Shown: positions 1 through 8,744, counted from the first letter of the stretch. The stretch: DNA of 64,000 bases from Ramlibacter sp. (GCA_019635435.1 JAHBZM010000001.1:1798001-1862000); one strand, 5' to 3'. The notes: a model not told the origin generated them from the letters alone. A program made the numbers and translations.

Positions 1-135
1 TCCGGCAGCGGCACGCATGACCGCGTGCTGCGCCTGACCCGGCTTTTTCGCGACAAGCTGGCCGCGGCTGAATACGCCGTGGCCGAAGGCCTGCGCTGGC
101 TCGGCCCCCGTGCCGCCGGCGCGACCCCCGTTTAA
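1..135 (+). CDS. C-terminal fragment of an unidentified protein
   Basis: An open frame enters from the window edge and ends at the TAA at 133-135, giving 44 codons that end in ...GLRWLGPRAAGATPV. The tail is basic and Arg/Ala-rich. I do not recognise the family from so little. It lies 10 bp upstream of the IF-1 start in the same direction, and the infA ribosome binding site overlaps its stop codon region, so the two are probably co-transcribed. Confidence 0.55.
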   Translation, partial: SGSGTHDRVLRLTRLFRDKLAAAEYAVAEGLRWLGPRAAGATPV

Positions 136-145
136 GGAGAACTTG

Positions 146-391
146 ATGGCCAAGGAAGAACTGATTGAAATGCGCGGCAAGGTGTCGGAAGTGCTGCCGG
201 ACTCACGCTTTCGCGTGACGCTGGAAAACGGGCACGAACTGATCGCCTACACCGGCGGCAAGATGCGCAAGCACCACATCCGCATCATCGCCGGCGACAA
301 CGTCTCGCTCGAACTCTCGCCCTACGACCTGACCAAGGGCCGCATCATGTTCCGCCACCTGGCGGGTCGCAGCGGTCCGGCACCGCGCTGA
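146..391 (+). CDS. infA: Translation initiation factor IF-1 (long betaproteobacterial paralogue)
   Basis: This 81-residue protein begins MAKEELIEMRGKV and is a single S1/OB-fold domain through about residue 72 (RVTLENGHELIAY, KMRKHHIRI, SPYDLTKGRI). IF-1 binds the 30S A site with IF-2 and IF-3 during initiation. E. coli IF-1 is 72 residues. Here a short basic tail (HLAGRSGPAPR) follows. From memory, the MAKEELIEM...SPYDLTKGRI form is the second IF-1 paralogue of Burkholderiales rather than the spc-operon copy, and no ribosomal protein genes are nearby. The start at 146 is chosen because an AAGGAGA site sits six bases upstream; a longer in-frame start at 110 adds a Pro-rich stretch that is not family-like. 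Confidence 0.93.
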   Translation: MAKEELIEMRGKVSEVLPDSRFRVTLENGHELIAYTGGKMRKHHIRIIAGDNVSLELSPYDLTKGRIMFRHLAGRSGPAPR

Positions 392-436
392 GCAGGGCGC
401 CTCGGCGCGGGGCAGGCATGAGGGCACAATGCCTTC

Positions 437-1108
437 ATGCCGCTCAAAACCATTGAAATGGAAACTGGCGCCAACCCCGGCGCCAGCATCGTGCTCATGC
501 ACGGCCTCGGGGCCGATGGCAACGACTTCGTGCCCATCGCCCACGAACTGGACCTGGCCCCCGCGGGGCCGGTTCGCTTTGTTTTTCCCAATGCACCCAT
601 CATTCCTGTGACCATCAACGGGGGCCACGCCATGCCCGCCTGGTATGACATCCTGGGCTTCGACCTGGTCCGGCGCGAGGACGAGGCCGGGCTGCGCCGT
701 TCTCAGGCCGGGATCGAGGAGGTGCTGGCCCGCGAGGTGGCGCGCGGCGTGCCCGCGCACCGCATCGTGCTGGCGGGTTTTTCGCAGGGTTGCGCCATGG
801 CGCTGATGACGGGCCTGCGCCACGCCCACCGGCTCGCGGGCATCGTCGGCCTGTCGGGCTACCTGCCGCTGGCCGCCACCACGGCGGCCGAACGCAACCC
901 GGCCAATGCCCAGACCCCGGTGTTCCTGGCGCACGGCCAGCAGGATGACGTGGTGGTGATCAGCCGCGCCACCCAGTCACGCGACGCCCTGCAGGCGCTG
1001 GGCTATGAGGTGCAGTGGCACGACTACCCGATGCCGCATTCGGTGTGCCTGGAAGAGATCGCCGACCTGAACCGCTGGCTGCTGCGCGTGCTGCGTCCCG
1101 CGGCCTGA
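437..1108 (+). CDS. Carboxylesterase / phospholipase-type alpha/beta hydrolase
   Basis: The 223-residue protein has the compact fold of the bacterial carboxylesterase (EstB / acyl-protein-thioesterase-like) family and probably hydrolyses short-chain esters in the cytoplasm; no signal peptide is visible. The oxyanion-loop region is LMHGLGADGNDF near the N-terminus. The nucleophile motif is GFSQGC in the middle, the acid lies in HGQQDDVV and the histidine in MPHSVC near the C-terminus, so the full Ser-Asp-His triad is present. Length matches the family (about 220). It follows infA by 45 bp in the same direction. The natural substrate cannot be deduced. Confidence 0.88.
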   Translation: MPLKTIEMETGANPGASIVLMHGLGADGNDFVPIAHELDLAPAGPVRFVFPNAPIIPVTINGGHAMPAWYDILGFDLVRREDEAGLRRSQAGIEEVLAREVARGVPAHRIVLAGFSQGCAMALMTGLRHAHRLAGIVGLSGYLPLAATTAAERNPANAQTPVFLAHGQQDDVVVISRATQSRDALQALGYEVQWHDYPMPHSVCLEEIADLNRWLLRVLRPAA

Positions 1109-1135
1109 GCGGGTGGGGCGGGCCTGGAGGCCGTT

Positions 1136-1789
1136 CTAGAGCCGGGCGGGCTCGGTGGCTGCAAAGCCGCCGCTGGCCTGGCCGGACTGCTCCGCCACAT
1201 GGCGCTGGGCAAAGGCCTCGTCGCCGTTCATGAACAACCGGTTCAGCGCCGCGAGGTCGTCGGCGGTTTCGGGGTCAAGGGTGGAGACTTCCATACCCCT
1301 GGGCACTTGCAATGCCGGTGCTGGCGCGGGCACCGGCGCGGGGGCCGGCTCGGGCGCGACCGACGCCGTCCAGATCTTGGGCGATGGCATGGGGGGACAG
1401 ACGGACTCATCAGCGAGCGCGAACTGCCAGGAGATGCCCATGAACCAGTTCATGGCCAGCGGGTCGAACAGCCCGATGCGCTGGAGCAGGCTGTTCTGGA
1501 ACGAGACGCCATAGGTCAGCAGCCGGGTGTCCCAGTGGTGGACCTTCAGGCGCAGGTGCATGCCCGGGTCGGAGTTGCGCCGCGTCATCACGAACGCCTC
1601 GCCCGTGATCCAGGCCGTGGGAATGCCGTGCTTGACCAGGGTGTCGCGCAGCACCACGCGAACCAGTTCCCGGCGCGTGGATGTCTGGCTGGCCGCAGGC
1701 ATCTGCGAGACAGGCGATGCCCGGAATTGTGTCGATGCCGGTGCTGACGGCGGCCGGGGGGCCTTGAAAAGACTCGTCAAAAAGCTCAT
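1136..1789 (-). CDS. Hypothetical protein with Ala/Pro linker
   Basis: I do not recognise this 217-residue protein. It has a polar N-terminus, a central part rich in aromatic residues that looks folded (about residues 40-140, with MHLRLKVHHWDTRLL and WFMGISWQF), an Ala-Pro repeat linker (PEPAPAPVPAPAPA) and a charged acidic C-terminus. There are no membrane segments or signal peptide. It converges with the esterase gene, 27 bp away. The folded core followed by a proline linker looks like a two-part regulatory or adaptor protein, but no function can be given. Confidence 0.6.
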   Translation of the reverse strand: MSFLTSLFKAPRPPSAPASTQFRASPVSQMPAASQTSTRRELVRVVLRDTLVKHGIPTAWITGEAFVMTRRNSDPGMHLRLKVHHWDTRLLTYGVSFQNSLLQRIGLFDPLAMNWFMGISWQFALADESVCPPMPSPKIWTASVAPEPAPAPVPAPAPALQVPRGMEVSTLDPETADDLAALNRLFMNGDEAFAQRHVAEQSGQASGGFAATEPARL

Positions 1790-1917
1790 GGGGATGGGCC
1801 TCCGCGAAACCCGTGGATGCCGCCCTCCCGTGAAATCAGTCGACGCGGATCAACCCATAGAGTAACAAATTGTCACGCCGGACGCCACGAAAAAAAGCGG
1901 CGGCGTGCTTTGCCACG

Positions 1918-2058
1918 CTATTTGTTCTTGAGCTTGCCGCGCGGCATCACCGTGGTGGTGGGCGGCAGGGGCCGGTCGGAAGACCCCGGTTTGGGCGGTG
2001 AAGTGTCCTTTTTGGGCTTCTTGACCATCTTGTTGCTGCGTTGGTCGCCTTTGGCCAT
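1918..2058 (-). CDS. Small basic conserved hypothetical protein (46 aa)
   Basis: A 46-codon frame starts at the ATG at 2058 and encodes MAKGDQRSNKMVKKPKK at the N-terminus and PRGKLKNK at the C-terminus. A clear GGAGG site lies just upstream. The product is strongly basic at both ends with a Pro/Thr-rich middle and has no hydrophobic segment, so it probably binds nucleic acid or a ribosomal component. From memory, similar short lysine-rich proteins are conserved in Comamonadaceae. It lies in a 318-bp gap between two longer minus-strand genes and accounts for most of that gap. Confidence 0.7.
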   Translation of the reverse strand: MAKGDQRSNKMVKKPKKDTSPPKPGSSDRPLPPTTTVMPRGKLKNK

Positions 2059-2107
2059 AGAGCCTCCGTTGTGCGGCCCCGGGGTGTGACCGATGCGTGA
2101 TGTTAAA

Positions 2108-3343
2108 TCACGCGGCGGGGTGTCTTGCGGCGCGCCCGGTCCCGAACATGAAAAGCAGCGCGGCCACGCCCAGTGTCAGGGCCCCCTGCAGCACAAAGGC
2201 ACCCGCGTAGCCGCCACCGTGTGAGGCGATCACCCCAAACAGCGGGGCACCCATGATGACCCCCAGAAAGGTGCAGGCCAGCGTGCCCGAGGTGGCCTTG
2301 CCGGCCTCGCCCGGCGGCGCCTGGCGGGCGACTTCGGCAAGGTAAACGCCATTCCAGCCGCTGGCCGTGGCCCCGAACACGAACATCAGCGCCGCCAGCA
2401 CAAAGGTGGGGGGAATCAGGTGCCAGAACGACAGGCCGCCGGCCGTCAGCGAAGCGGCCGAGATCACCAGCGCCAGCGTGGCCAGCATCACCAGCGGCGG
2501 GACCAGCCGGTCGCTGAGCCAGCCCCAGACGATGCGGCCGGTGACGCCGCCCAGTTGCGACAGGCCCAGCACCGAGCCCGCCAGCAGCGCGGTCATGGCC
2601 ATGTCCGAGGTGAGGAAGCTGACGAGGTAGCTGGTCAGCGAGATCTGGATGCCCGACAGCACGAACGACACCGCGGCCAGCACCCGCAGCGGTTTGTGGC
2701 GCAGGATCACGGCCAATGGCTCCACCAGCTGGCGCAGAAAGCCCCGCAGCGACAGCTGCAGCGCCGCTGCCTGGCCGCTGAGCGAGCTGGCGTGGGCGTC
2801 CAGTCCGGCGCGGATGGGCGCGGCCGAGGCCGCCACCGCCACGCAGCCCAGCGCCAGGGTCAGCAGGGTCCAGTGCCAGCCGGTGGCCGCCGCCAGCGGC
2901 GGGATGCAGAAGCCGCTGAGCGCCACGCCCAGCGGCACCCCGGTCTGCTTGATCGAGAACACCAGGTTGCGCTGGTGCTCGGGCGTGGTGCGGATCAGCA
3001 CATGCGAGCTGGCCGGCGTGATGGGCCCGTAGCCCAGGCCGATGAGCAGCGCCGCCAGCGGCAGCACGGCCGGCAGCAGCGCGGCCAGTGCCAGCCCGGC
3101 GGCCGACACCAGCAGCGCCACCTGGCTGGAGCGGATCGCCCCCCAGCGCTCGACCAGCGAGCCGGCCGACAGGCTGCCGATCACGGCGCCGAAGTAGGCC
3201 ACCAGCACAAAGGCGCCGATGCCGGCCGTACTCAGCCGCGGCGTGCCGGGTTCCACGGGCACGAGAACGGGAACGGCCATCAGGGCCAGGGCGCTGAAAG
3301 CCTGGATCAGCAGCGTGACCGCCAGCGGCAGGAAAGATCTCAT
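2108..3343 (-). CDS. MFS transporter
   Basis: A 411-residue inner-membrane protein with about 12 hydrophobic segments in two halves. The cytoplasmic loop after TM2 (GSLVERWGAIRSSQ) and its counterpart in the second half (GWLSDRLVPP) are the signature loops of the major facilitator superfamily. The sequence resembles CynX/NimT-like and other small-molecule exporters, but the substrate is unknown. The ATG at 3343 is chosen because it opens directly on the first membrane segment (MRSFLPLAVTLLIQAF). The longer upstream extension is Arg-rich and is the 3' part of the TerB gene in another frame. Start and upstream stop overlap by 4 bp, implying translational coupling. Confidence 0.85.
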   Translation of the reverse strand: MRSFLPLAVTLLIQAFSALALMAVPVLVPVEPGTPRLSTAGIGAFVLVAYFGAVIGSLSAGSLVERWGAIRSSQVALLVSAAGLALAALLPAVLPLAALLIGLGYGPITPASSHVLIRTTPEHQRNLVFSIKQTGVPLGVALSGFCIPPLAAATGWHWTLLTLALGCVAVAASAAPIRAGLDAHASSLSGQAAALQLSLRGFLRQLVEPLAVILRHKPLRVLAAVSFVLSGIQISLTSYLVSFLTSDMAMTALLAGSVLGLSQLGGVTGRIVWGWLSDRLVPPLVMLATLALVISAASLTAGGLSFWHLIPPTFVLAALMFVFGATASGWNGVYLAEVARQAPPGEAGKATSGTLACTFLGVIMGAPLFGVIASHGGGYAGAFVLQGALTLGVAALLFMFGTGRAARHPAA

Positions 3344-3813
3344 CCCGGCAGGATACCGGCGGCGTCCCTGGCGCGCAGCTTGGCGGCGATGTATTCCCCA
3401 TGCGTGACATGCAGCAGCCCCGCGACCTTGCTGATCACGTGGTTCTCGTTGGCGTCCAGGTGGGCGTCGGCATAGGCCACCTGCCACATGGCCTCGACCA
3501 CCTCGATCTTCTGCGGCTGGGTGAGCCGTTCGTTGAGGCAGCTCGTGAAATGGAAGTAGTCATTGGCGCGCCGGCTTTCTTCCTCGGCCTGTGCCACCAG
3601 GCGGTCCAGCGCCTCGTCGGCCAGGCCAAAGCGGTGGCGCAGCGTCGCCATCACGGCCTCGCGCTCCGGCGCGGCCAGCGTGGGGTCGGCCCGCATCACC
3701 TCGACCAGCAGCACGGCGGTCGCCAGGCGCAGCGCCTGCTCGCGCTGTTCGGGGGAGGGGATGTCATCGGCGCCCGTGAAGGCGTCGAACAGGTCTTTCA
3801 GGGTGCTCAGCAT
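3340..3813 (-). CDS. TerB-family (tellurite-resistance-like) protein
   Basis: This 157-residue helical protein has the TerB-like pattern: acidic helices with LLVEVMRADPTLAAPEREAV in the first half and WQVAYADAHLDANENHVISKVAGLLHV in the second. Each half carries the acidic Asp/Glu cluster typical of the metal-binding TerB fold. TerB proteins are cytosolic and linked to stress and membrane-associated complexes, but their biochemical role is unsettled. The start at 3813 gives MLSTLKDLFDAF, the usual amphipathic opening. It overlaps the MFS gene downstream by 4 bp. There are no other ter genes nearby, so a tellurite role should not be assumed. Confidence 0.8.
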   Translation of the reverse strand: MLSTLKDLFDAFTGADDIPSPEQREQALRLATAVLLVEVMRADPTLAAPEREAVMATLRHRFGLADEALDRLVAQAEEESRRANDYFHFTSCLNERLTQPQKIEVVEAMWQVAYADAHLDANENHVISKVAGLLHVTHGEYIAAKLRARDAAGILPG

Positions 3814-3883
3814 CAGTGGGTTTGACGGTTCATGAACAGGATGGAGCCCGCGCCGGCGCGCTTGGTTCCCGGCCGCGGCGGCG

Positions 3884-5257
3884 TCACACCAGCCGCTCGA
3901 TCTTTTTCTTGCGCCAGACGAACTGGTAGTAGCTGGCCTGCAGGACCAGCATCGACACGAAAGTAATCGGGTACGACATCCAGACGCCGTTGATGCCAAA
4001 GTGCTTGCTCAGCAGCCAGGCCGACGGCACCTCGATGGCCGCGATGCAGAAGATCGAGATGCCGGTGGGCACCAGCACCGAGCCACTGGCGCGCATCACG
4101 CCGCCCAGCGTGGCCGAGAAGCCGAAGATCACCGTGCTCCAGAGCATGATGTGCAGCAGTGTCTGCGCCAGCTCCACCACCGGTTCCTTGGTGATGAACA
4201 TGCCGATGAACTGGCGCGAGAACAGGTAGCCCACCAGCACCAGCCCGCCCGTGAGCACCAGGTTCATCTTGAGCCCGGTGCGCGCAATGGCCTTGAGCCC
4301 GTCGGCCTGGCCGCGGCCGATGGCCTGGGCGCCCAGGATCGACGCCGTGATGGCAATCGACAGCGCCGGGAACTGCACATAGTTCACCACCTGGTTGACC
4401 GCGCCGTAGGCCGCCGTGGCGTCCGAGCCAAAGCCGTTGACCAGCGACAGCAGCACGATCTCGGCCAGCGAGATGGTGATCATCTGCACCCCCGTGGGCA
4501 GGCCGATGCGCATCACCAGCTTGAGGATGGCCGGGTCCAGCCGCAGGGCATTGAACAGCTCGCGGTCGGGCGCCAGCGCGTGCTTGACGCGCCGCATGTA
4601 CCAGGCCAGAAAGGCCAGCGCGGCGATGAACGAGACGATCGAGGCCGCGGCCGCGCTGGTCACGCCCAGCCGGGGCAGGCCGCCCCAGCCGCGGATGAAG
4701 GCCGGCGTCAGCGCGCACGAGATGGCGGTGGACAGCAGCAGCGCGTACAGCGGGGTCAGCGTGTCGCCCACCCCGCGCATGAGCTGGGTGAGCAGAATGA
4801 ACACCAGCAGCCCCGGCATGGCCAGCATCATCATGCGCGCGTAGCTGGTGGCCTCGGGCAGGATGTCGGCGGGCGTGCCCAGCGCGCGCAGCAACGCATC
4901 GGTGAAGGTGCCGCCAAACAGCGCCACGCCCAGGCCCAGCATCAGGCCCAGCAGCAGCGCCGTGCCGGCGATGGCCTTGACCTTGTGCGGCTCGCGCGCG
5001 CCCCAGGCCTGGCCGATCAGCACCGAGGCGCCGGCGCCAATGCCGATCACCAGCGCGATGAAAAAGAAGATGACGGGGAACATGCCCGCCACGGCCGCCA
5101 GCGCGCGCGTGCCCAGCATCTGGCCGATGAACACGCCGTTGAGCGTGCCGGCCAGGCCCTGCAGGATGTTCGACAGCACCATGGGGCCCAGGAACACGAG
5201 GAAGATGCGCCACAGCGGGCGGGCGGGGAGTGACAGCGGGACAGCGTTGGTTGTCAT
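3884..5257 (-). CDS. MATE-family efflux transporter
   Basis: The 457-residue protein has about 12 membrane segments in two homologous halves, as in MATE (NorM/DinF-like) cation/drug antiporters. The N-terminal half has FLGPMVLSNILQGLAGTLNGVFIGQMLG and the matching C-terminal half has GLPTGVQMITISLAEIVLLSLVNGFG. The protein ends in a basic cytoplasmic tail (FVWRKKKIERLV). It should export cationic compounds using H+ or Na+ gradients; the substrate is unknown. It sits 70 bp upstream of the TerB/MFS pair and 27 bp downstream of the DUF2239 gene, all on the minus strand, so the four may form one transcript. Confidence 0.88.
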   Translation of the reverse strand: MTTNAVPLSLPARPLWRIFLVFLGPMVLSNILQGLAGTLNGVFIGQMLGTRALAAVAGMFPVIFFFIALVIGIGAGASVLIGQAWGAREPHKVKAIAGTALLLGLMLGLGVALFGGTFTDALLRALGTPADILPEATSYARMMMLAMPGLLVFILLTQLMRGVGDTLTPLYALLLSTAISCALTPAFIRGWGGLPRLGVTSAAAASIVSFIAALAFLAWYMRRVKHALAPDRELFNALRLDPAILKLVMRIGLPTGVQMITISLAEIVLLSLVNGFGSDATAAYGAVNQVVNYVQFPALSIAITASILGAQAIGRGQADGLKAIARTGLKMNLVLTGGLVLVGYLFSRQFIGMFITKEPVVELAQTLLHIMLWSTVIFGFSATLGGVMRASGSVLVPTGISIFCIAAIEVPSAWLLSKHFGINGVWMSYPITFVSMLVLQASYYQFVWRKKKIERLV

Positions 5258-5284
5258 GATTTTTTGCTGGAGAGTTTTTCGGGT

Positions 5285-5911
5285 TCAGCCTGGTTCGGCG
5301 CCAAAGGCGCCCTGGGCCAGTTGCCGTGCGTAGTGGCGCACGTCCTCGGGCCATTGGGCCGTCAGGGTTTCAAAGACATCGGCCTGGCCGGCATACAGCG
5401 CGCGCAGCGCATCTTCATAGCCCGGCAGGTTGCCGGCCACCGGGCCCATGAAGCGGTAACAGCGCTCCTGCGCCGCGCGCATCTGGTCGTGCGGCGTGCC
5501 CTGGCGCTGCGCCTCGTTCACGAGCTTGCGCAGGGTCACCGAGGCGCCGCCGGGCTGGCTTGCCAGCCAGTCCCAGTGGCGCGGCAGCAGCGTGACTTCA
5601 CGCGCGACCACACCCAGCTTGGGCCGGCCCCGGCTGCGGGGCGCGGCCGGGGGGCTGTCCGCAATGGCGGGCTGCGGCTGGGCTGCGGCCAGGGCACGGG
5701 CCACGGCCTCGTCGGGCGTGCCCCGCAGGTCCAGCTCCAGGGTGCGGCCGCTTTCATCGTCGAAGACCAGGGGCACGGGCTGCTCGGGCTGCTCCTGCAT
5801 CAGGGCGGCCACGGCGCGCACCACGTCGGGCAGCAGCCCCGAGGCAATGCGGCGCGTGCCCTGGAAGGCGGTGCAGGCGGCGGGCGACAGGGTGGGGGCG
5901 GCTGAACTCAT
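5285..5911 (-). CDS. DUF2239 family protein
   Basis: The 208-residue soluble protein starts with a TACTAF-like segment (ACTAFQGTRRIASG) and has the family's central GRPKLGVVAREVTLLPRHWDWLASQPGGASVTLRKLVNEA and C-terminal FMGPVAGNLPGYEDALRALYAG. These are the hallmarks, from memory, of DUF2239 proteins. The middle segment with RHWDWL and LRKLV resembles a ribbon-helix-helix type DNA-binding element, which suggests a regulator. It is the first gene of the run leading into the MATE transporter, 27 bp downstream, and may regulate that group. Confidence 0.8.
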   Translation of the reverse strand: MSSAAPTLSPAACTAFQGTRRIASGLLPDVVRAVAALMQEQPEQPVPLVFDDESGRTLELDLRGTPDEAVARALAAAQPQPAIADSPPAAPRSRGRPKLGVVAREVTLLPRHWDWLASQPGGASVTLRKLVNEAQRQGTPHDQMRAAQERCYRFMGPVAGNLPGYEDALRALYAGQADVFETLTAQWPEDVRHYARQLAQGAFGAEPG

Positions 5912-5970
5912 GGCCGCGAATAATACCCGGAATTAAATTAGACCGTCAATGCGCCCGGGTAATATTTTTG

Positions 5971-5992
5971 AAAAAGGCCCGTCAGGCGGGCC
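5971..5992 (-). terminator. Intrinsic terminator of the PAS gene
   Basis: On the minus strand the stem GGCCCG/CGGGCC encloses the PAS gene's own stop codon (5982-5984) and is followed by five T residues. This is a compact factor-independent terminator that uses the last codons of the gene as one stem arm. Confidence 0.6.
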
Positions 5993-6968
5993 GCGGCGCG
6001 CGCAGGCTTTCGAGCTGGGCCTTGAGCCGCAGGATTTCGCGCCGGGCATTGATGCGCTCGGTGTCGTCGCGGATGCCCAGCGTCAGGCCCAGATCGGAGG
6101 CGCTGAATTTCATGTGGACCCAGATGCCCAGGGGCGGGTAGAACTTTTCAAACTCGATGGCCACGCCGTCGCGGATCGCGTTCTGGCATTTCTCCAGAAA
6201 GCGGCCCGCGGCGGTTTCAGGAAACTCCACCAGCAGGCTGCGCCCGATCAGCTCATTGCGGTCGCGCCGCAGGATGCGCTCGGCCTCGGGGTTGACGTAG
6301 ACAAAGCACCATTCGTCGTCCAGCAGGATGAAGCCGTCGGGCAGGCTTTCCAGCGTCTGCGTCAGCCGCTCGGCGGTGCGGCGGGCCTCGTCGGCCACCG
6401 CGCGGAACTTGCTCACGTCCTGAATGGCGCCGCGCACATGGGTCACGCGGCCGGCCGCGTCGCGCTCGGCCTCGCCGATGGCGCGGATCCACAGCTCATT
6501 GCCCTTGGCCGTGACCAGTTGCAGCTCCAGGTCGAACGGGTCGCCGCGCTTGGCGCAGGCGTCAAACGCCGCAATCAGCAGCTCCTGCGACTCGGGGGTG
6601 TAGAACTCCAGCGCCTCCTCGGCATTGGGTTCGTAGTCGGGCGGCACCTCGTGGATGGCCTTGACCTCGTCGGACCAGACCCAGTGCGTGCCCGCCAGCT
6701 CCACGCCCCAGGCGCCCAGCCGGCCGGCCGCGGCCGCCATGCGCAGCAAGGCCTGGGTCTCGCGCACCTGCTGCTCGGACATCCATGAATCGGTAGCCTG
6801 GCCATTGGCCCCGAGGTAGCCGCGGTAGGTCACGCCCGAGGTCCAGAACGAGCCTTCGGGCGTGTCGGCGCTGGCATCGCGGCGGCGCCAGAGGCGACGC
6901 CAGGCGGCAGCCACCTCGTCGCCGATGCCGGTGACGTCTTTGGCCTGCAAGGCGTGGGCGTGGGTCAT
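5982..6968 (-). CDS. PAS-domain sensory protein without output domain
   Basis: The 328-residue protein contains two PAS units. The first (about residues 70-200, with LGAWGVELAGTHWVWSDEVKAIHEV and a PAC segment ending GRVTHVRGAIQDVSKF) is of the PAS_3 type. The second (about 215-320) contains DGFILLDDEWCFVYVNPEAERILRR. A short coiled helix (RREILRLKAQLESL) closes the protein. No kinase, GGDEF, HTH or membrane segment is present, so it must act through a partner or as a ligand or redox binding module. The start at 6968 is chosen for the GAGGAAAACCC spacing; earlier starts lack a site. Confidence 0.8.
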   Translation of the reverse strand: MTHAHALQAKDVTGIGDEVAAAWRRLWRRRDASADTPEGSFWTSGVTYRGYLGANGQATDSWMSEQQVRETQALLRMAAAAGRLGAWGVELAGTHWVWSDEVKAIHEVPPDYEPNAEEALEFYTPESQELLIAAFDACAKRGDPFDLELQLVTAKGNELWIRAIGEAERDAAGRVTHVRGAIQDVSKFRAVADEARRTAERLTQTLESLPDGFILLDDEWCFVYVNPEAERILRRDRNELIGRSLLVEFPETAAGRFLEKCQNAIRDGVAIEFEKFYPPLGIWVHMKFSASDLGLTLGIRDDTERINARREILRLKAQLESLRAPRPA

Positions 6969-7162
6969 GGGTTTTCCTCGCATGGTCAGGTCGATTCTGC
7001 TGGGAACCCTCAGGCGCGCATAAGCCGTGCCACATTCGTGTGTAAATGTCACAAGCGCGATTGAAAAAAGGCGTTGCGCCGTTCATCCCGGCCCGGATGA
7101 GTACGCAAGTACCAGAAAGAGGCTCCGCAGCGAGCTGAAAATCGCCCGGCGCGAGCGCTTCG

Positions 7163-7873
7163 TCAGTCCGGTGCCAGCAAAGACAGGCGCGCAAAGCAGG
7201 CTGCGCTGGAGCCGTCGTTGTAGGGCGCAGCCGTTCGCAGCCCGGCCAGGGCCTGTTCCCGGGTCACGGCCACCCATTCACCGGCCGTGCCGTGGCGCGT
7301 GGGCTTGCTTTCCAGTCCATTTGGTGCGGCGCGCACCGAAAGCCAGCTTTCATGGTCTTCCTGCGTGACCGTCAGGCACCATCCCGGGGCGAAGCGGTCC
7401 AGCAGGCTGGGCAGGGCTGTTGCCACCAGCCCGGGCGAAAAGATGCACGGGGCCTCGATGGCGGCACCCGCCTGGCGCCACGGCCCGAAGGCCATGCCGG
7501 GCACCTCCAGCCGGTGCGTCACCGTGGGGCGCATGTCGGCGCCCGGGTGGAGTAGCGACAGGATCAGCGCATCGGTGCCGGCAAAGCGCCGCACCACCTG
7601 CTGCTGCGAGCCGGCCCATTCGCACAGCTGGGGCGCGCCGTTGCCGATGCCGCTGTAGCCCACCGCGTTGCCGTCGCGCCGGCCGATCCAGCGGGCCGAG
7701 GGAAACTGCGCCGCCATGGCCGCGCCATACAGCTCGCCCGGGTCCTGCGGGCCGTCGAGCCACTGCAGGCCATAGCGTGTCAGGCCCGGTTCCACACCTG
7801 GCAGCAAACGCTGGCAGTCCGCCGGCAGCCAGGGGTGGGCCGCCATGATTTCAGCAACGCGCTCAGGTGACAT
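7163..7873 (-). CDS. Hypothetical protein
   Basis: This 236-residue soluble protein is not recognised. It opens with MSPERVAEIMAAHPWLPADCQRLLPG and contains WRQAGAAIEAPCIFSPGLV and CLTVTQEDHESWLSVRAAPNG. Cysteines and tryptophans are fairly frequent, and no signal peptide or membrane segment is seen. It lies alone between the PAS gene and the spermidine-synthase-like gene on the same strand, with about 90 bp upstream of it, so it is probably transcribed on its own or from the upstream gene. Confidence 0.6.
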   Translation of the reverse strand: MSPERVAEIMAAHPWLPADCQRLLPGVEPGLTRYGLQWLDGPQDPGELYGAAMAAQFPSARWIGRRDGNAVGYSGIGNGAPQLCEWAGSQQQVVRRFAGTDALILSLLHPGADMRPTVTHRLEVPGMAFGPWRQAGAAIEAPCIFSPGLVATALPSLLDRFAPGWCLTVTQEDHESWLSVRAAPNGLESKPTRHGTAGEWVAVTREQALAGLRTAAPYNDGSSAACFARLSLLAPD

Positions 7874-7964
7874 GGTCCCTCCGGCGGTGAACGGTGTGTG
7901 GTGCGCTCCATCATGCCGCCTGGGGCCGGCGATGTCGAGGGCCGGGCGGCCGGGGGCCCGCGCC

Positions 7965-8744
7965 TCAGCCGCCTGACAGGCCGTCGCTCGCGGCGCGGAC
8001 CGCCGCCGCGTTCCAGCCGATGTGCGCGAACTCGCCGCGCAATTGCCGCTGCGCCTCGGGCGCCAGCGCGTCGGCCCAGCCCGTGCTGCGCAGGGCCTGC
8101 AAGGTCACGTCGCGGCCGCGCGCGGCAAACACCAGGCAGTTGCTGTGGTCGCGCGTGACCACCTGCATGGCGTTGCCGCCAAAGCTGCGCAGCAGGCGCG
8201 CGCAGAACGCCGGGTGCGCGCCGTGGTCGGTGTGCAGGTTGACCACCAGCACACCGCCGGGCGCCAGCGCCTGCCAGCAGTCGTCGTAAAAGGCCTGCGA
8301 GCACAGGGCCTCGGGCTGGCCTGAGCGGTCAAACCCGTCGACCAGCAGCGCGTCAAGGCGCCCACGCTGCAAGCGCACCCAGGCTGCGCCGTCGGCCAGG
8401 GCCACCGACAGGCGCTCGTCATCATCGGGGATCAGGAACCGGCGGCGCAGCGCCAGCACACCGGGGTTGTTTTCGGCCACCAGGATGCGCGCGGGCGCCA
8501 GGTGGCGGTGGCAGAACTTGGCCAGCGAGCCGCCGCCCAGGCCCACCATGCCGATGGTGGCGGGCCGGGGCTGCAGCAGCAGGAAGCCCATCATCGTGCG
8601 CGTGTAGTCCACCTGCAGCTGGTCGGGCCGGTCGGTGCGCATGCCACTCTGGATTTCGCCGTAGCTGAAGTGCAGCGAGCGCTTGTGGCCGTCTTCAACC
8701 ACGAAAGGCGGGTCGGGGTTGAGGCTGGAGAATCCGCCGGGCAT
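7965..8744 (-). CDS. Spermidine-synthase-like methyltransferase-fold protein
   Basis: The 259-residue protein has the aminopropyltransferase/SAM-binding Rossmann core: the glycine motif GMVGLGGGSLAKF, the acidic residue in VAENNPGVLALRRRF, the DGAAWV loop and LDALLVDGFD. This matches proteins annotated as spermidine synthase-like in betaproteobacteria. Many lack the full polyamine-binding set, so it may methylate or transfer to a different substrate. The start at 8744 gives MPGGFSSLNPDPP; an upstream extension would run into the divergent NYN promoter region. It is divergent from the NYN gene, 58 bp away. Confidence 0.75.
   Translation of the reverse strand: MPGGFSSLNPDPPFVVEDGHKRSLHFSYGEIQSGMRTDRPDQLQVDYTRTMMGFLLLQPRPATIGMVGLGGGSLAKFCHRHLAPARILVAENNPGVLALRRRFLIPDDDERLSVALADGAAWVRLQRGRLDALLVDGFDRSGQPEALCSQAFYDDCWQALAPGGVLVVNLHTDHGAHPAFCARLLRSFGGNAMQVVTRDHSNCLVFAARGRDVTLQALRSTGWADALAPEAQRQLRGEFAHIGWNAAAVRAASDGLSGG

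Noticed and set aside
203..934. 243-codon frame on the minus strand across infA and the esterase
   Set aside because: It is an antisense shadow, Arg/Gly/Ala/His-rich with no domain likeness, and overlaps two well-supported genes completely.
4001..5233. 410-codon plus-strand frame opposite the MATE gene
   Set aside because: The Gln/His/Arg-rich composition is typical of the antisense of a GC-rich membrane protein gene; no start site or domain is seen.
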